A DNA stretch of 64,000 bases from an uncultured Prevotella sp. (GTDB lineage: Bacteria; Bacteroidota; Bacteroidia; Bacteroidales; Bacteroidaceae), in contig CAMPYJ010000002.1 of the NCBI GenBank assembly GCA_946998205.1, positions 54,853 to 118,852 on the forward strand, written 5' to 3'. The position numbers were made by a program, and so were the translations under genes. Below the pieces are notes generated by a model. That model was not told the origin of the DNA and made no database searches. It saw nothing but the letters and a program-made list of their open reading frames with translations. Each line of letters starts with the position of its first letter. Positions within the stretch are counted from its first letter, which is position 1. Shown here piece by piece: positions 44,567 through 55,100 of the stretch.

Positions 44567-44751
44567 AACAACGAATTGAACAAATGGAACGAATTCGATG
44601 GCTTGGTTCAATGAACGTTAGCGTTCACCAAATGAAACGAATTTGGCAAAGACACACAATATGTTTATGTCAGCAGTTTTGTTTCATTCGCAGAACGCTT
44701 GCGTTCATTGTCTTGTCTGGTACATTTGTTTTATTTGTTTCATTCGTTGTT
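44567..44751. repeat. Large interrupted inverted repeat
   Basis: About 185 bp. The outer arms AACAACGAATTGAACAAAT and its near-complement (17 of 19 positions) enclose two further palindromes, GAACG-TTAG-CGTTC (44614) and GAACGC-TT-GCGTTC (44695), placed symmetrically. It could fold into one long hairpin. No open frame; it fills most of the priA/WG-protein spacer. Confidence 0.55.
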
Positions 44752-44826
44752 CTACAACATGACCAGTAGACAACAAAAAACCAGCCTTGCCGCAAAGATG
44801 TAGCAACCAACAGATAAATGTGAAAT

Positions 44827-45516
44827 TTACCGTGAATGCGGGGCAACCTCGAATTGTCCGTCGCTGTGGATATACCCTTGTTCATTCCCCCGGGTAGCCT
44901 CAAAATAAGGATATTCCTCGCGTAACGAGATGTCATCATACTCGAAAGGCGCCACGACGGTGTCTTTCCCGTCGGGAAGAATCAGTCCCATCTTACCCTC
45001 CTTCTGTACGATGACGGGCATGGTCGCCAGGTCGTCCACATAAATGTGACACGTTCGCACGAAATCATACACGGGGTGAACCAAGATGTTGCCTTGATAG
45101 TCGCACAGGCCGAACTTCCCGTCCTGCTCGATCACGGAATGATATTGAATGTACTTCGCCTTGATGCGGTTGAGGTAGAACACCATCTTGCGCTTGTCGT
45201 TCACCAGCTCGAGCATGTAACTGAACGTGTCACAGTAGTTGGCCACGGCTCGCGTCAGCACGATTTTCAAGTCCAATCCGCTCAACACCTTGCGGTTCTG
45301 GTCAATGTACCGTGCGATGGCCTCCTCCTTCTGCGGCACACTCAGGGTTGACAACTGCGCCTCAAACCTCTCCATCATGGCCTTCGTGCCAGACATTCCC
45401 TTGATGTAGCGGTGTATCTGGCGCGACATCTCATCGCAGACAAACTTGTCTATCTGCCGCCGCTCAATGGTGTCAACGTATTTTTCCTCAAAATTGTCTT
45501 GCGTGATTTTCTCCAT
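44827..45516 (-). CDS. WG-repeat protein of unknown function
   Basis: A 229-residue cytoplasmic-looking protein without signal peptide. The N-terminal half is helical and charged; the C-terminal half holds about three WG-type repeats (GKFGLCDYQGNILVHPVYD, GKMGLILPDGKDTVVAPFEYD, GYIHSDGQFEVAP). The start ATG at 45516 is preceded by AAGGAGG, an unusually strong ribosome site for Bacteroidetes. The TTG at 45540, which would extend the frame, lies inside the promoter. Monocistronic; function not assignable. Confidence 0.8.
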   Translation of the reverse strand: MEKITQDNFEEKYVDTIERRQIDKFVCDEMSRQIHRYIKGMSGTKAMMERFEAQLSTLSVPQKEEAIARYIDQNRKVLSGLDLKIVLTRAVANYCDTFSYMLELVNDKRKMVFYLNRIKAKYIQYHSVIEQDGKFGLCDYQGNILVHPVYDFVRTCHIYVDDLATMPVIVQKEGKMGLILPDGKDTVVAPFEYDDISLREEYPYFEATRGNEQGYIHSDGQFEVAPHSR

Positions 45517-45537
45517 GACCGCATCCTCCTTTTTGGC

Positions 45538-45545
45538 CAAAGGTA
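45538..45545 (-). promoter_or_regulatory. WG-repeat gene -7 box
   Basis: The minus strand reads TACCTTTG, an exact match that fixes the gene start downstream at 45516. Confidence 0.65.
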
Positions 45546-45622
45546 AGCATTTTTTTCAAATCAGCGGAAGGACAGCGTCACTTTTTTCCACACCTGCCAC
45601 TTTTGGCGGGCAGCCGATTCAA

Positions 45623-45814
45623 GGACGGTTCTATAAATTACCACCGTAAAGTTTTTCATGTCAGTCTTTTTACGTTTTGTCATCTTGTGGACTCTTTTCC
45701 GGTTCAATTTGCTTGTTCGCTCAGTCGTATAGCTCGCTACACTCCTTCACGCCCAAACAAATTGACCTTAAAAATAGTCCCACAATCGGTCAAAGCCAAT
45801 TTATAGAACCGCCC
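45623..45814. mobile_element. MITE-like element, copy R2
   Basis: A 192-bp copy. Left end GGACGGTTCTATAAATT, right end AATTTATAGAACCGCCC, perfect inverted termini apart from one base. Interior includes the stem-loop GTATAGC-TC-GCTACAC. It lies just upstream of the WG-repeat promoter. Confidence 0.8.
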
Positions 45815-45975
45815 TCAAGCGAGAGTGACGGGCAGGACGTCCGCTCGTACCATTCGCTTCACGCGTTTCCCTCACCGTCAACACGCAAGCTCGCCAGCGA
45901 TCACCGCCCCGCTCGCACCACTCGTTGCAGAAAGGAGAACCGGGCCGTTCCAACAGCCGCATTCATCATCCCTGC
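45815..45975. other. Spacer between R2 and array A6
   Basis: 161 bases with no recognised gene or signal; open frames here have no family resemblance. Beyond the array, 46080-46104 looks like a decayed MITE terminus (GGCAATTTACCGAACCGCC). Confidence 0.3.
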
Positions 45976-46063
45976 CAAACCCATTGACATTGAAGGTCAA
46001 AGTCGTTGACTTCAAGCGCCAAACCCATTGACATTGGAGGCCAAAGTCAATGGGCTTGCTCGT
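45976..46063. repeat. 22-bp unit array A6 (4 units)
   Basis: Cores CAAACCC-ATT-GACATTG, CAAAGTC-GTT-GACTTCA, CAAACCC-ATT-GACATTG and CAAAGTC-AAT-GGGCTTG. The first and third cores are identical and alternate with CAAAGTC-type units, an ABAB arrangement. Confidence 0.75.
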
Positions 46064-46307
46064 TCACGGCAGTCCCGCGCGGCGGCAATTTACCGAACCG
46101 CCCCCTAAAGTTTGCGAGTTGTTCCGTTTACACGCGTTCGCGAGTTGGCCGCCCAAGGCTTTGCATGGTTTGAAAATCTTTTTCAGTTCGCGCGTTTATG
46201 CGCCGGCCGATCGAAATACGGAGCGCCATGTTCAAAAGCCAGACGGTCAAAGTTCATCATTTCACATTATTTTATATCTCTATATTGGCGAATTCCTTTA
46301 TTATCGT

Positions 46308-46315
46308 TATCTTTG
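46308..46315 (+). promoter_or_regulatory. eno -7 box
   Basis: TATCTTTG is an exact match, with TTGG about 20 bases upstream as a -33 candidate; leader about 40 nucleotides. Confidence 0.65.
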
Positions 46316-46356
46316 CAGTGACGAAAACGGACGTATTATTCATTCAAAATAAATAA

Positions 46357-47670
<1,314 letters not shown>

Positions 47671-47692
47671 TTCTTACAGCTTACTAAATTTA

Positions 47693-47885
47693 GGGCGGTT
47701 CTATAAATTGGCTTTGACAGATTGTGAGACTGTTTTTGAGTTCAATTTGTTTGTGAGTGAAGGGGTATAGCGGGCTATACAACTGGCCGAACAAGCAAAT
47801 TGAACCAAGAAGAGTCCACAAGATGACAAAACGTAAAAAGACTTATATAAAAATAACTTTACGGTGGTAATTTATAGAACCGCCC
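47693..47885. mobile_element. MITE-like element, copy R3
   Basis: A 193-bp copy with perfect inverted ends GGGCGGTTCTATAAATT, in the opposite orientation to R1 and R2. Interior stem-loop GTATAGC-GG-GCTATAC. Inserted between the eno stop and the eno terminator. Confidence 0.85.
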
Positions 47886-47892
47886 TTTATAC

Positions 47893-47935
47893 AAAAGGGC
47901 GCATCATGATTCGTTTTATGGTGCGCCCTTTTATG
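47893..47935 (+). terminator. eno terminator
   Basis: AAAAGGGCGC...GCGCCCTTTT hairpin with T tail. It works in either direction. The next 185 bases show no gene or signal other than the rubrerythrin terminator. Confidence 0.85.
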
Positions 47936-48121
47936 ATGCCTTCTCCATTATCTGCTTGATTACCTTCGCCGGCGTGTTCTCTCGGTGACATGCGCTCGCA
48001 GACGATGCGAACAGCGTGTATTGGAATGATTAGACTGACCATGCCGCCACTACATGATTTTACAGGATGAGATGAATCATGCTCTCTGTCCTTGAGCTTG
48101 ATATGTCCGGGCGAGGATACA

Positions 48122-48158
48122 GAAAAACGGGAGATACTTAAAAGGCAGCATCTCCCGT
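48122..48158 (-). terminator. Rubrerythrin gene terminator
   Basis: ACGGGAGAT/ATCTCCCGT stem followed on the minus strand by TTTTTC, 25 bases after the stop. Confidence 0.85.
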
Positions 48159-48182
48159 TGGTTTCATCTCATGCCGACACGC

Positions 48183-48836
48183 TTACAGGTTGTCGGGTTC
48201 AATCTGGAAGTAGCTCTGCGGATGGTCGCAAACCGGGCATACGGCAGGAGCTTTCTTACCGATGACGATGTGTCCGCAGTTTCGGCACTGCCATACGCAG
48301 CTGCCGTCGCGCGAGAACACAATCTCGTCTTCGATGTTCTTCAACATCTTGCGATAACGTTCTTCGTGGTGTTTCTCCACAGCTCCAACGGCGCGGAACT
48401 TCACCGCGAGCTCCGGAAAGCCCTCTTCCATGGCCACCTTGGCCATGTTGGCGTACATGTCTGTCCATTCATAGTTTTCCCCATCGGCGGCTTCCTTGAT
48501 GTTGTCTGTCGTGGTAGGGATGTCGCCACCGTGCAAGAACTTGAACCACACCTTGGCATGCTCTTTCTCGTTGCGTGCCGTTTCTTCAAAAATGGCAGCC
48601 AGTTGCTCGTAACCATCTTTCTTTGCCTTGGATGCGAAATAGAGGTATTTGGTGTGAGCCTGGCTCTCACCTGCGAACGCAGCCTTCAGATTCGCTTCGG
48701 TCTTCGTTCCTTTAATGGCTTCTGGATCGAAAGCCTTGAACTTCTCGGCTTTGGCATGACATACCGGACACTCTGCCGGCGCGTCTTCACCCGTGTACGC
48801 GTAGCCACATACGGTACAAATAAATTTCTTCTTCAT
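48183..48836 (-). CDS. rbr: Rubrerythrin with N- and C-terminal rubredoxin-like domains
   Basis: A non-haem di-iron peroxidase protecting this anaerobe from hydrogen peroxide. Unlike the usual 190-residue form, it carries two rubredoxin-like iron sites. One is at the N-terminus ([20 protein letters not shown], residues 8-27), the other at the C-terminus (CRNCG and CPVCD). Between them is the ferritin-like domain with [25 protein letters not shown] and EKHHEERYR supplying Glu and His ligands. 217 residues. It has its own promoter and terminator. Confidence 0.93.
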   Translation of the reverse strand: MKKKFICTVCGYAYTGEDAPAECPVCHAKAEKFKAFDPEAIKGTKTEANLKAAFAGESQAHTKYLYFASKAKKDGYEQLAAIFEETARNEKEHAKVWFKFLHGGDIPTTTDNIKEAADGENYEWTDMYANMAKVAMEEGFPELAVKFRAVGAVEKHHEERYRKMLKNIEDEIVFSRDGSCVWQCRNCGHIVIGKKAPAVCPVCDHPQSYFQIEPDNL

Positions 48837-48877
48837 AATGTTTTTAATAATAATGCTTGTATAATCTTCTCTGCGTA

Positions 48878-48885
48878 CAAAGATA
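48878..48885 (-). promoter_or_regulatory. rbr -7 box
   Basis: The minus strand reads TATCTTTG, an exact match about 42 bases upstream of the ATG. Confidence 0.6.
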
Positions 48886-49117
48886 CGACATTATTTAATG
48901 GCGTGAAACTTATTTGTATTTTTTTCATCATCAACGCGTCGTCTTTAAACAAAGTTCACGTCGAATGCGGTGATTGGAGGAACTGACGAACTGTATGTTA
49001 TTTTTACCAAATAACGGCCTTAAAACAGACGATGAAAAACATCAATATAGAAAAAGACAATAGGCAGGAAGGATGCAGACGAGAGATGAATGGACGAGAA
49101 TCATCAACATTCTGCGC
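48886..49117. other. Spacer between rbr promoter and array A7
   Basis: No gene or signal recognised. The 200 bases after the array, up to the YitT stop, are likewise empty. Confidence 0.35.
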
Positions 49118-49227
49118 AAAAGTGATGTCATTGTCGTGCCAAAGACATCACTTTGGCAGACAAAACGCATGCCGTTGATTGCCTAAAGCATGCTTATAAC
49201 CCACCTAAAGCAATGCTTTTGAGCCAA
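49118..49227. repeat. 22-bp unit array A7 (5 units)
   Basis: Openings AAAAGTGATGTC, CAAAGACATCAC, AAAACGCATGCC, TAAAGCATGCTT and TAAAGCAATGCT at exact 22-base steps. A degenerate member of the family, downstream of the YitT gene. Confidence 0.6.
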
Positions 49228-49428
49228 AATAAAGGGATGAGTGCGTTCCGGAAAGCGTTGTTTCAGCGCAACTGTCACCGTCACAACGCATTACGGACAA
49301 CGCTCATGCTTGGCGTATTTGAAAGCTCCGGCAAGGTTGGTTGATTACACGCCAAGGATAAGCGCAATGACCGTCAAGAAAAATTCAGCGCCGCGACAGA
49401 CGGGCATGCAACGCCGTGACGACTGAAG

Positions 49429-50379
49429 TCAGTCAGCGTGAGAGGTTTGATCCACCCTTCTTTTTTGACACAGCCTGCCGGAAGAACTTTTCTTTTGCCG
49501 CACCTTAAACCGGTCGAAGCCCTCGCCGTAAACCCCTATCACGGCACTCTGCGAGACAAAGGCCGCGGGGTCAACCTCGTTGATCAAGCAAAAAATCTTG
49601 TTCGACTCGCTCATTTTAGCCAGCACGAACAACATCTTCATCTCGCGCCCCGAATAAAATCCCGAGGCATCAATCACCGTACAGCCCCGATGGGGATTCT
49701 CGTTAATACGGCGGCCTATCTCCTCATACCGGTCGGAGATGATGAAGAACTGCACCGAACGGCGCATGGAATTGACCACCTGATCGACGCAAAACGAAGT
49801 GATGAACAGCACCACATACCCATAAATCACCTTTTCCCAATCGTGCAGAGCCAGATAACTGGACGAAATGATTACCAAGTCGCAGAGTAAGATAACTCTT
49901 CCCAGCGAAATGTCGCGATACTTGTTGACGATGGCCGCCACGATGTCCGTCCCGCCCGTGCTGCCATTGGCCGACAAGCCCAGTCCGATACCCGTCCCGC
50001 AGAAGGCCGCGCCGATGACGCTCGCCATGAAAGGCTGGTCGCTCAGCAGGCTGACGTCACGCATGTATGTTTGCGCCAGCGACGTCAGCGTGGTTAGGAT
50101 GATAATGCCAAAAATGGTCTTGATGCAGAAGCGAAGCCCCAGCAAGCGCAAGGCGAACGCTATGAGCAGGGCGTTGATCAGGAAGTAAGTGTACTGAACG
50201 GGGATTCCCAGCCCCCAATACAAGACAGACGAGACGCCGGGGACGCCGCCCGTGGCAATGTTGTTGGGCAACAGAAAGACCGTCCAGCCGATGCAATAAG
50301 AAAACATCGCGATGGTGATGAAGAAATAGTCTTTCAGCTCCTTGGCACTGAAAGCGTTCTCTAAACCTTTGATTATCAT
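49429..50379 (-). CDS. YitT family membrane protein (DUF161 + DUF2179)
   Basis: A 316-residue inner-membrane protein of unknown transport or signalling role. Five to six hydrophobic helices cover residues 15-205, including FLLPNNIATGGVPGVS and GLSANGSTGGTDIVA, both typical of YitT. The soluble C-terminal DUF2179 domain contains RGCTVIDASGFYSGREMKMLFVL. The start was set at the ATG giving MIIKGLENAF; the frame is open to a GTG at 50478, only a few bases from the predicted transcript start. Divergent from the chelatase operon. Confidence 0.88.
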   Translation of the reverse strand: MIIKGLENAFSAKELKDYFFITIAMFSYCIGWTVFLLPNNIATGGVPGVSSVLYWGLGIPVQYTYFLINALLIAFALRLLGLRFCIKTIFGIIILTTLTSLAQTYMRDVSLLSDQPFMASVIGAAFCGTGIGLGLSANGSTGGTDIVAAIVNKYRDISLGRVILLCDLVIISSSYLALHDWEKVIYGYVVLFITSFCVDQVVNSMRRSVQFFIISDRYEEIGRRINENPHRGCTVIDASGFYSGREMKMLFVLAKMSESNKIFCLINEVDPAAFVSQSAVIGVYGEGFDRFKVRQKKSSSGRLCQKRRVDQTSHAD

Positions 50380-50489
50380 GTCTGCGTATTCATATGATGT
50401 TCGCCACCAGCTGCCGTCATGCCGCGCGGCACACCCTTCCGGCCGCGACCTGCCACCCGGCAAAAAGCTCTGGCGCACTCTTGGTTCTG

Positions 50490-50497
50490 CAAAGATA
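50490..50497 (-). promoter_or_regulatory. YitT gene -7 box
   Basis: The minus strand reads TATCTTTG, an exact match. Confidence 0.6.
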
Positions 50498-50541
50498 AAA
50501 GAAGAAAACAGATTGACAAAGCATTCACTGAATAAAAATAA

Positions 50542-50618
50542 GGGCGGTTCTATAAATTACCACCGTAAAGTTTTTTATGTCAATCGTTTTACGTTTTGTC
50601 ATCTTGCGGACTCTTTTT
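50542..50618. mobile_element. MITE-like half element, copy R4
   Basis: The left 77 bp of the family, from GGGCGGTTCTATAAATT to CTCTTTTT, then unrelated sequence. R7b at 63805 stops at the same point, so this half form is probably a distinct unit rather than random decay. Confidence 0.75.
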
Positions 50619-50786
50619 ATATATGTGTCAACATAGGTTCGGCAAATCCACGACGGACGGCCTTCGGTTTCGCCTCCTCAACGTGGCTGAAGTACTCTTT
50701 GCTGATCATTCCCAGCAGCGGCAGTCGAAAGAATCGCACAAACAGCTAACGCGCAACGACTTACAAAGCCAAACTTACAGACATTT
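50619..50786. other. Spacer between R4 and array A8
   Basis: 168 bases with no recognised gene; possibly decayed sequence. The 120 bases after array A8, up to the promoter at 51022, are also featureless. Confidence 0.3.
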
Positions 50787-50874
50787 GAAAAGCATTGGGT
50801 TTGAGGCCCAAAAGCATTGGGTTTGAGACGAAAAAGCATTGGGTTTGACATGCAACGGCATTGAGATTGCCATT
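50787..50874. repeat. 22-bp unit array A8 (4 units)
   Basis: Three nearly identical cores, AAAAGC-ATT-GGGTTTG preceded by G, C or A, then CAACGGC-ATT-GAGATTG. The most homogeneous array in the window, 125 bases upstream of the chelatase operon promoter. Confidence 0.75.
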
Positions 50875-51021
50875 CAAGCCCGCGGAGCGTGCCCATGAGG
50901 AGTTTTCCGCCAGACGCCCAACGGCTTGAAAGCTGAAACGCACCAGCAGTCCATCTGCGACGGCCGCAGCAGAGAGACAATATCATCTGTTTTAGGTATT
51001 GTTTGATTTAGCAAATGATAC

Positions 51022-51029
51022 TATTTTTG
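51022..51029 (+). promoter_or_regulatory. Chelatase/SusCD operon -7 box
   Basis: TATTTTTG is an exact match with TTG 20 bases upstream (50999) as -33 element. It would start transcription near 51036 and leave a leader of about 210 bases. Confidence 0.65.
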
Positions 51030-51246
51030 CAAGCCAAAACAAACAGGAATTCCATCCAGAATGGTTCACGGGGCGCGCTACAAGATAACGGAAGCTGCCT
51101 TTCGGACTTTTGAAAGCCGACACACACACGCCTGAAGACCTGAACGGACCGATGCGTCATGCGGTTGGGATGACGAATGAGATTTGAGACAAGAACATGG
51201 CGAAGTTCATGCTGATCATATTAAAACAAAGAAAACGAGAAAACAA
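51030..51246 (+). other. Long 5' leader of the chelatase/SusCD operon
   Basis: About 215 bases between promoter and first gene. No B12 box (GCCACTG) or other riboswitch core was recognised. A short CTTTC/GAAAG hairpin lies near 51095-51115. The length suggests post-transcriptional control, but nothing specific can be named. Confidence 0.35.
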
Positions 51247-52146
51247 ATGAGACACATGAAAAAGAAAATAATGCTGCTGTCATTGTTGTCAGTCTTGGCA
51301 TTAGGAATGCAAGCAAAGAACGCCCTCATCATCATCGCGCACGGCTCGCCAATGGCAAGCTGGCGCAAGCCCGTGTTGGACATGGAAGACGTGGTGCGGG
51401 CCAAGTTGAAGGCACATCCCGTAAAAGGACTCGACTATGTGCGGGTGGCGCTGATGGAGTATACCGAGCCATCCGTTGCCACCGTGGTAAAAGACTGTCT
51501 GGCTCAGGGGGCCGACACCATCTTCGCGCTGCCCTTGTTCATAGCGCCTTCGAGCCACACGGAAGAGGACCTGCCCAACATCCTGGGCATGAAATACAAC
51601 AAGTACGTGCGTGAACAGTTGGCGGAAGAGAACACCGAGATGGTTCATGCGAGCGTGCCCGTCATCATGGGCCCCACCTTTTATTACTCGTATGTGTTAG
51701 AGAAAGCCATGATGCAGCGAATACGTCAACTGTCCAAAGCCCCCGCGGACGAGGCTGTGGTGTTTCTCGCCCATGGCGACCCCGAGCGAACCGGCTTTTG
51801 GAACATGATGCTTCAGCATGTGCAGCAATACGTGAAGGACAACAGCAAGATTACCTACACCGACGCCAAGCAGATAGAAATGGGGCATGACTTTGCGAAT
51901 GAACTGCTTCCCATGCTCAAGCGCGCCTCACAACACAAGAAGCGCATCTTGGTGCAAGGCATCTACCTCACCTCTGACGTCAAGCGCATGGCCGACCGGC
52001 ACCACATGCGGGAGAAGCAAGCCGAACTGACTCAAAAGGGCATCGATATCGTGTACGGTGACGAGGGCATATTGCCCGCATCGCAAGATTTGATTGCCGA
52101 CTGGGTCATCGAAGAAACTACGCACTGGCTTCAACACAAGGAATGA
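51247..52146 (+). CDS. Secreted CbiX/SirB-like tetrapyrrole chelatase
   Basis: A 299-residue class II chelatase-family protein with a signal peptide (KKKIMLLSLLSVLALGMQA), so it should act in the periplasm rather than in cytosolic cobalamin or sirohaem synthesis. It has two half-domains, each with the family AHG motif (IIIAHGSP at residues 28-35 and VFLAHGDP at 172-179). The metal-site segment LPLFIAPSSHTEEDLP has His104. Homologues insert Co or Fe into sirohydrochlorin; a periplasmic member could load or strip metal from imported tetrapyrrole. First gene of the operon, overlapping susC by 4 bases. ATG 51256 is an alternative start. Confidence 0.85.
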   Translation: MRHMKKKIMLLSLLSVLALGMQAKNALIIIAHGSPMASWRKPVLDMEDVVRAKLKAHPVKGLDYVRVALMEYTEPSVATVVKDCLAQGADTIFALPLFIAPSSHTEEDLPNILGMKYNKYVREQLAEENTEMVHASVPVIMGPTFYYSYVLEKAMMQRIRQLSKAPADEAVVFLAHGDPERTGFWNMMLQHVQQYVKDNSKITYTDAKQIEMGHDFANELLPMLKRASQHKKRILVQGIYLTSDVKRMADRHHMREKQAELTQKGIDIVYGDEGILPASQDLIADWVIEETTHWLQHKE

Positions 52147-55100
52147 TGATGAAAGAGATTTGGAGTGCCTGCGCACGGCTCACGATTCGGCGCTTGAGAC
52201 ACGTCATCCAACAGCATAGGCACGGACGGCGCGTGGCGCTCTTCATGCTTGCGGGCATGCTGAGCGCGCTCGCCCCTACCGCCGCGTCAGCACAAGAAAG
52301 CAAGGTGTTTGGATATGTAACCAACGCGCAGAACGAGCCTTTGATAGGCGTGACGGTGAGAGTGGACGGCACGAAGCACGCGACGGTGACAGATGCCGAC
52401 GGGCGTTATCGTCTCAGCATACCCAAGCGCGCGGGGATTAGCCTGGAATTCACATATGTAGGCTATGCCACACAACATGTGAAGTGTAAACAAAACGCGC
52501 GACTGGACGTGAAAATGAAAGAGAACGTCAACCACATCGGAGAGGTGGTGATACGCGCAAAGAGCAACATCAACGCCATCGACCTGCGCGCAAAGTCTGG
52601 AGTTGTAGCCAACGTTGACATGCAACAGCTGAAAGACAAGCCCATGATAGACATGGGACTGGCCCTGCAAGGAATGGTGCCGGGGCTGATGGTGGCCAAC
52701 ACGGGCGAGCTGGGCAAGGCTCCAGAGATACGCATCCGCGGCAATTCGTCGTTCAGAAAGGGAAACACGGCCAACGAACCGCTGTATGTACTTGACGGTC
52801 AAATCATCTCGGCAGAGACTTTTTACAATCTTCCCCCACAGGACATCGCAGGCATCAAGGTGTTGAAAAACGCCGCGGCGTGCGCACTGTATGGCATAAA
52901 GGCCGCCAACGGCGTGTTGGAAATCACCTCACAACGAGGCTATTCGGGCAAGCCTACCATCTCGTACAGCACCAACATCGGCGTTACGGGACGCGGGAAA
53001 CGAGGGGTAGCCCTGATGCGCACTGATGAGAAGCTGCGCTTTGAGCACCTGTTGGAAAACCCGGCGGCGCCCGGATACCGATACAGTGAAGACTATTTCA
53101 ACAAGTACGAAAGCGGCAACCCCGACAAGGCACGGCTGATAGCAGAGGGTAAAGTTCTTCTCGACAAATTGAGCAAAGTGGACACCGACTGGTTTGACGA
53201 ACTCATCAAGACGAACGTTTACCAGCGACACACCTTAAGTCTGAAGGGCGGAAACGACATAACCACATATTACATATCCGCCAATTACGCTCTCCAAGGA
53301 GGCAGAATGGAGGGAAACGACAAACGGCGATACAGCCTGCACCTCAGCTTGGATCAGCGGATAGGGAGCATAGGCTATCTCATGCTGGGTGTAAACGGCG
53401 GATATGCCAAGACCAACACGCCCACGGGAACCTCGTTCGACCCCACGTCGCTGGTGTACAACCTTAACCCTTATGAAACAAAAAAAGGAAAACTGTATTC
53501 GTATCCCAACCAGACGTTCAAGGATTTGCTGCATCAATACAAGCAGGATGACACGGAAAAAGACGCGGGAGCCACGGCCAACTTCACCCTCACTCCGCTG
53601 GACGGCTTGACCTTAGCGTACATCACGGGCATAGACTTGAGCTTCTCCACCAATCACCGCTTCGTACCAGCGTCCTCCTATTCGGAGCAAAAGAGCGGCT
53701 TCCCCGAAATGAGACTCGGAGTCTACAGCCGTTCCAAAAATGCGACCGTGAACTTCTCCAGTAATTTCCGCGCCACATATAGCAAGTCACTGGCCGAAAC
53801 GCACGATTTGACTCTCAGCGCCAACATGGACTATTACTTCTACGACTACGACGCCGTGGGCATCACGGGCTATGGCGTAGGCAACATTGACGCACCCTCG
53901 GCCATCAACCACTCGCTGCACGGCATGCGGCAGCCAGAGGTAAGAAATCCGCGCGACCGCAACGCACAGTTGGGCATTGGCTTGGTAGCCGGCTACAGCT
54001 ACAAGGACATTTACGACTTGTATGCCACTTACAAAGCCGACGCGTCATCCATCCTGCCCGCAGACAAGCGGTGGAGCGTGGCATGGGCGACAGGCATCGG
54101 ATGGACACCATCACGCTACGAGTGGCTGAAAGACAACAAAATCCTCACGTCGCTCAACCTCAAGGCGTCGTATGGCGTAACGTCCAACCTCAACGGAGTG
54201 TCGGTGTCGCAGACCACCGGCACGTTCATGTTCGACAACAGCGGATACGACGAGGTTAGAATGCTTGACTTGGTGATGCTGTACAACAAGGAGTTGAGGC
54301 CAGAGCGAAACACATCAACAGACTTCGGGATGAGTTTTGAACTTTGGAAGCGTTTCACCATCGACGTCAACTGGTACAACCGCCGCACGGATCAAGCGCT
54401 GCTTGACGTGCCCATCGCGTCAAGCTCGGGATACACCATGATGAAACGCAACGTGGGAGTGCTGGACAACACAGGATGCGAGGTCAGCATGAACATGCGT
54501 CTGTTGGACCACTTCGACTATCGTTTGTCGCTGTCGGCCTCCCTATCCTACAACCGCAACAAGGTGATCGACCTGTACGATGGCGACCGACTTTACATGA
54601 GCGAGGACGACATCCTGCCGGCTTACGAGGTGGGAAAGTCGTATGACATGCTTTACGGCCTGCACTCGCTGGGCATCAACCCGCTGACCGGCTATCCCGT
54701 CTTCCTCACGCCAGACGGGAAAGAGAAACAGGCAAAGGAAAAATTGTACAAAAGAGACTTCATGGCATTGGGCCATCTCACACCGCCTTACAATGGAGCT
54801 CTGAACATCAGCGCGCAATATAAATCATTGGATTTCGACATCTCGTTTTATTACACGATTGGAGGTGTCAGGCAATTTGACTATCAGTACGTCCGCAACC
54901 GAGACAACTCAAACAAGAACGCCATCGCGGGATTAGTGAAAAAGATGTGGTTCAAAAAGGGTGACGAGAACATGATTTACAACACGCCCTTTTACTCTGA
55001 CGTCATCGCGCAAGACAACATAGCCCTGTATGCCAACTCGCGTACCATCGGAAAGAGTGACATGCTGAAGCTTTCCATGATTTCTCTGAGATACCATCTG

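Noticed and set aside
46050..46352. Open frames in the spacer upstream of eno
   Set aside because: They run through array A6, a decayed MITE end and the eno promoter; composition looks non-coding.
50596..50826. Open frame between R4 and array A8
   Set aside because: It reads through the repeat array and has no homology-like features.
51030..51246. Cobalamin riboswitch in the leader of the chelatase operon
   Set aside because: Expected from gene content, but no B12 box or related core motif could be found.
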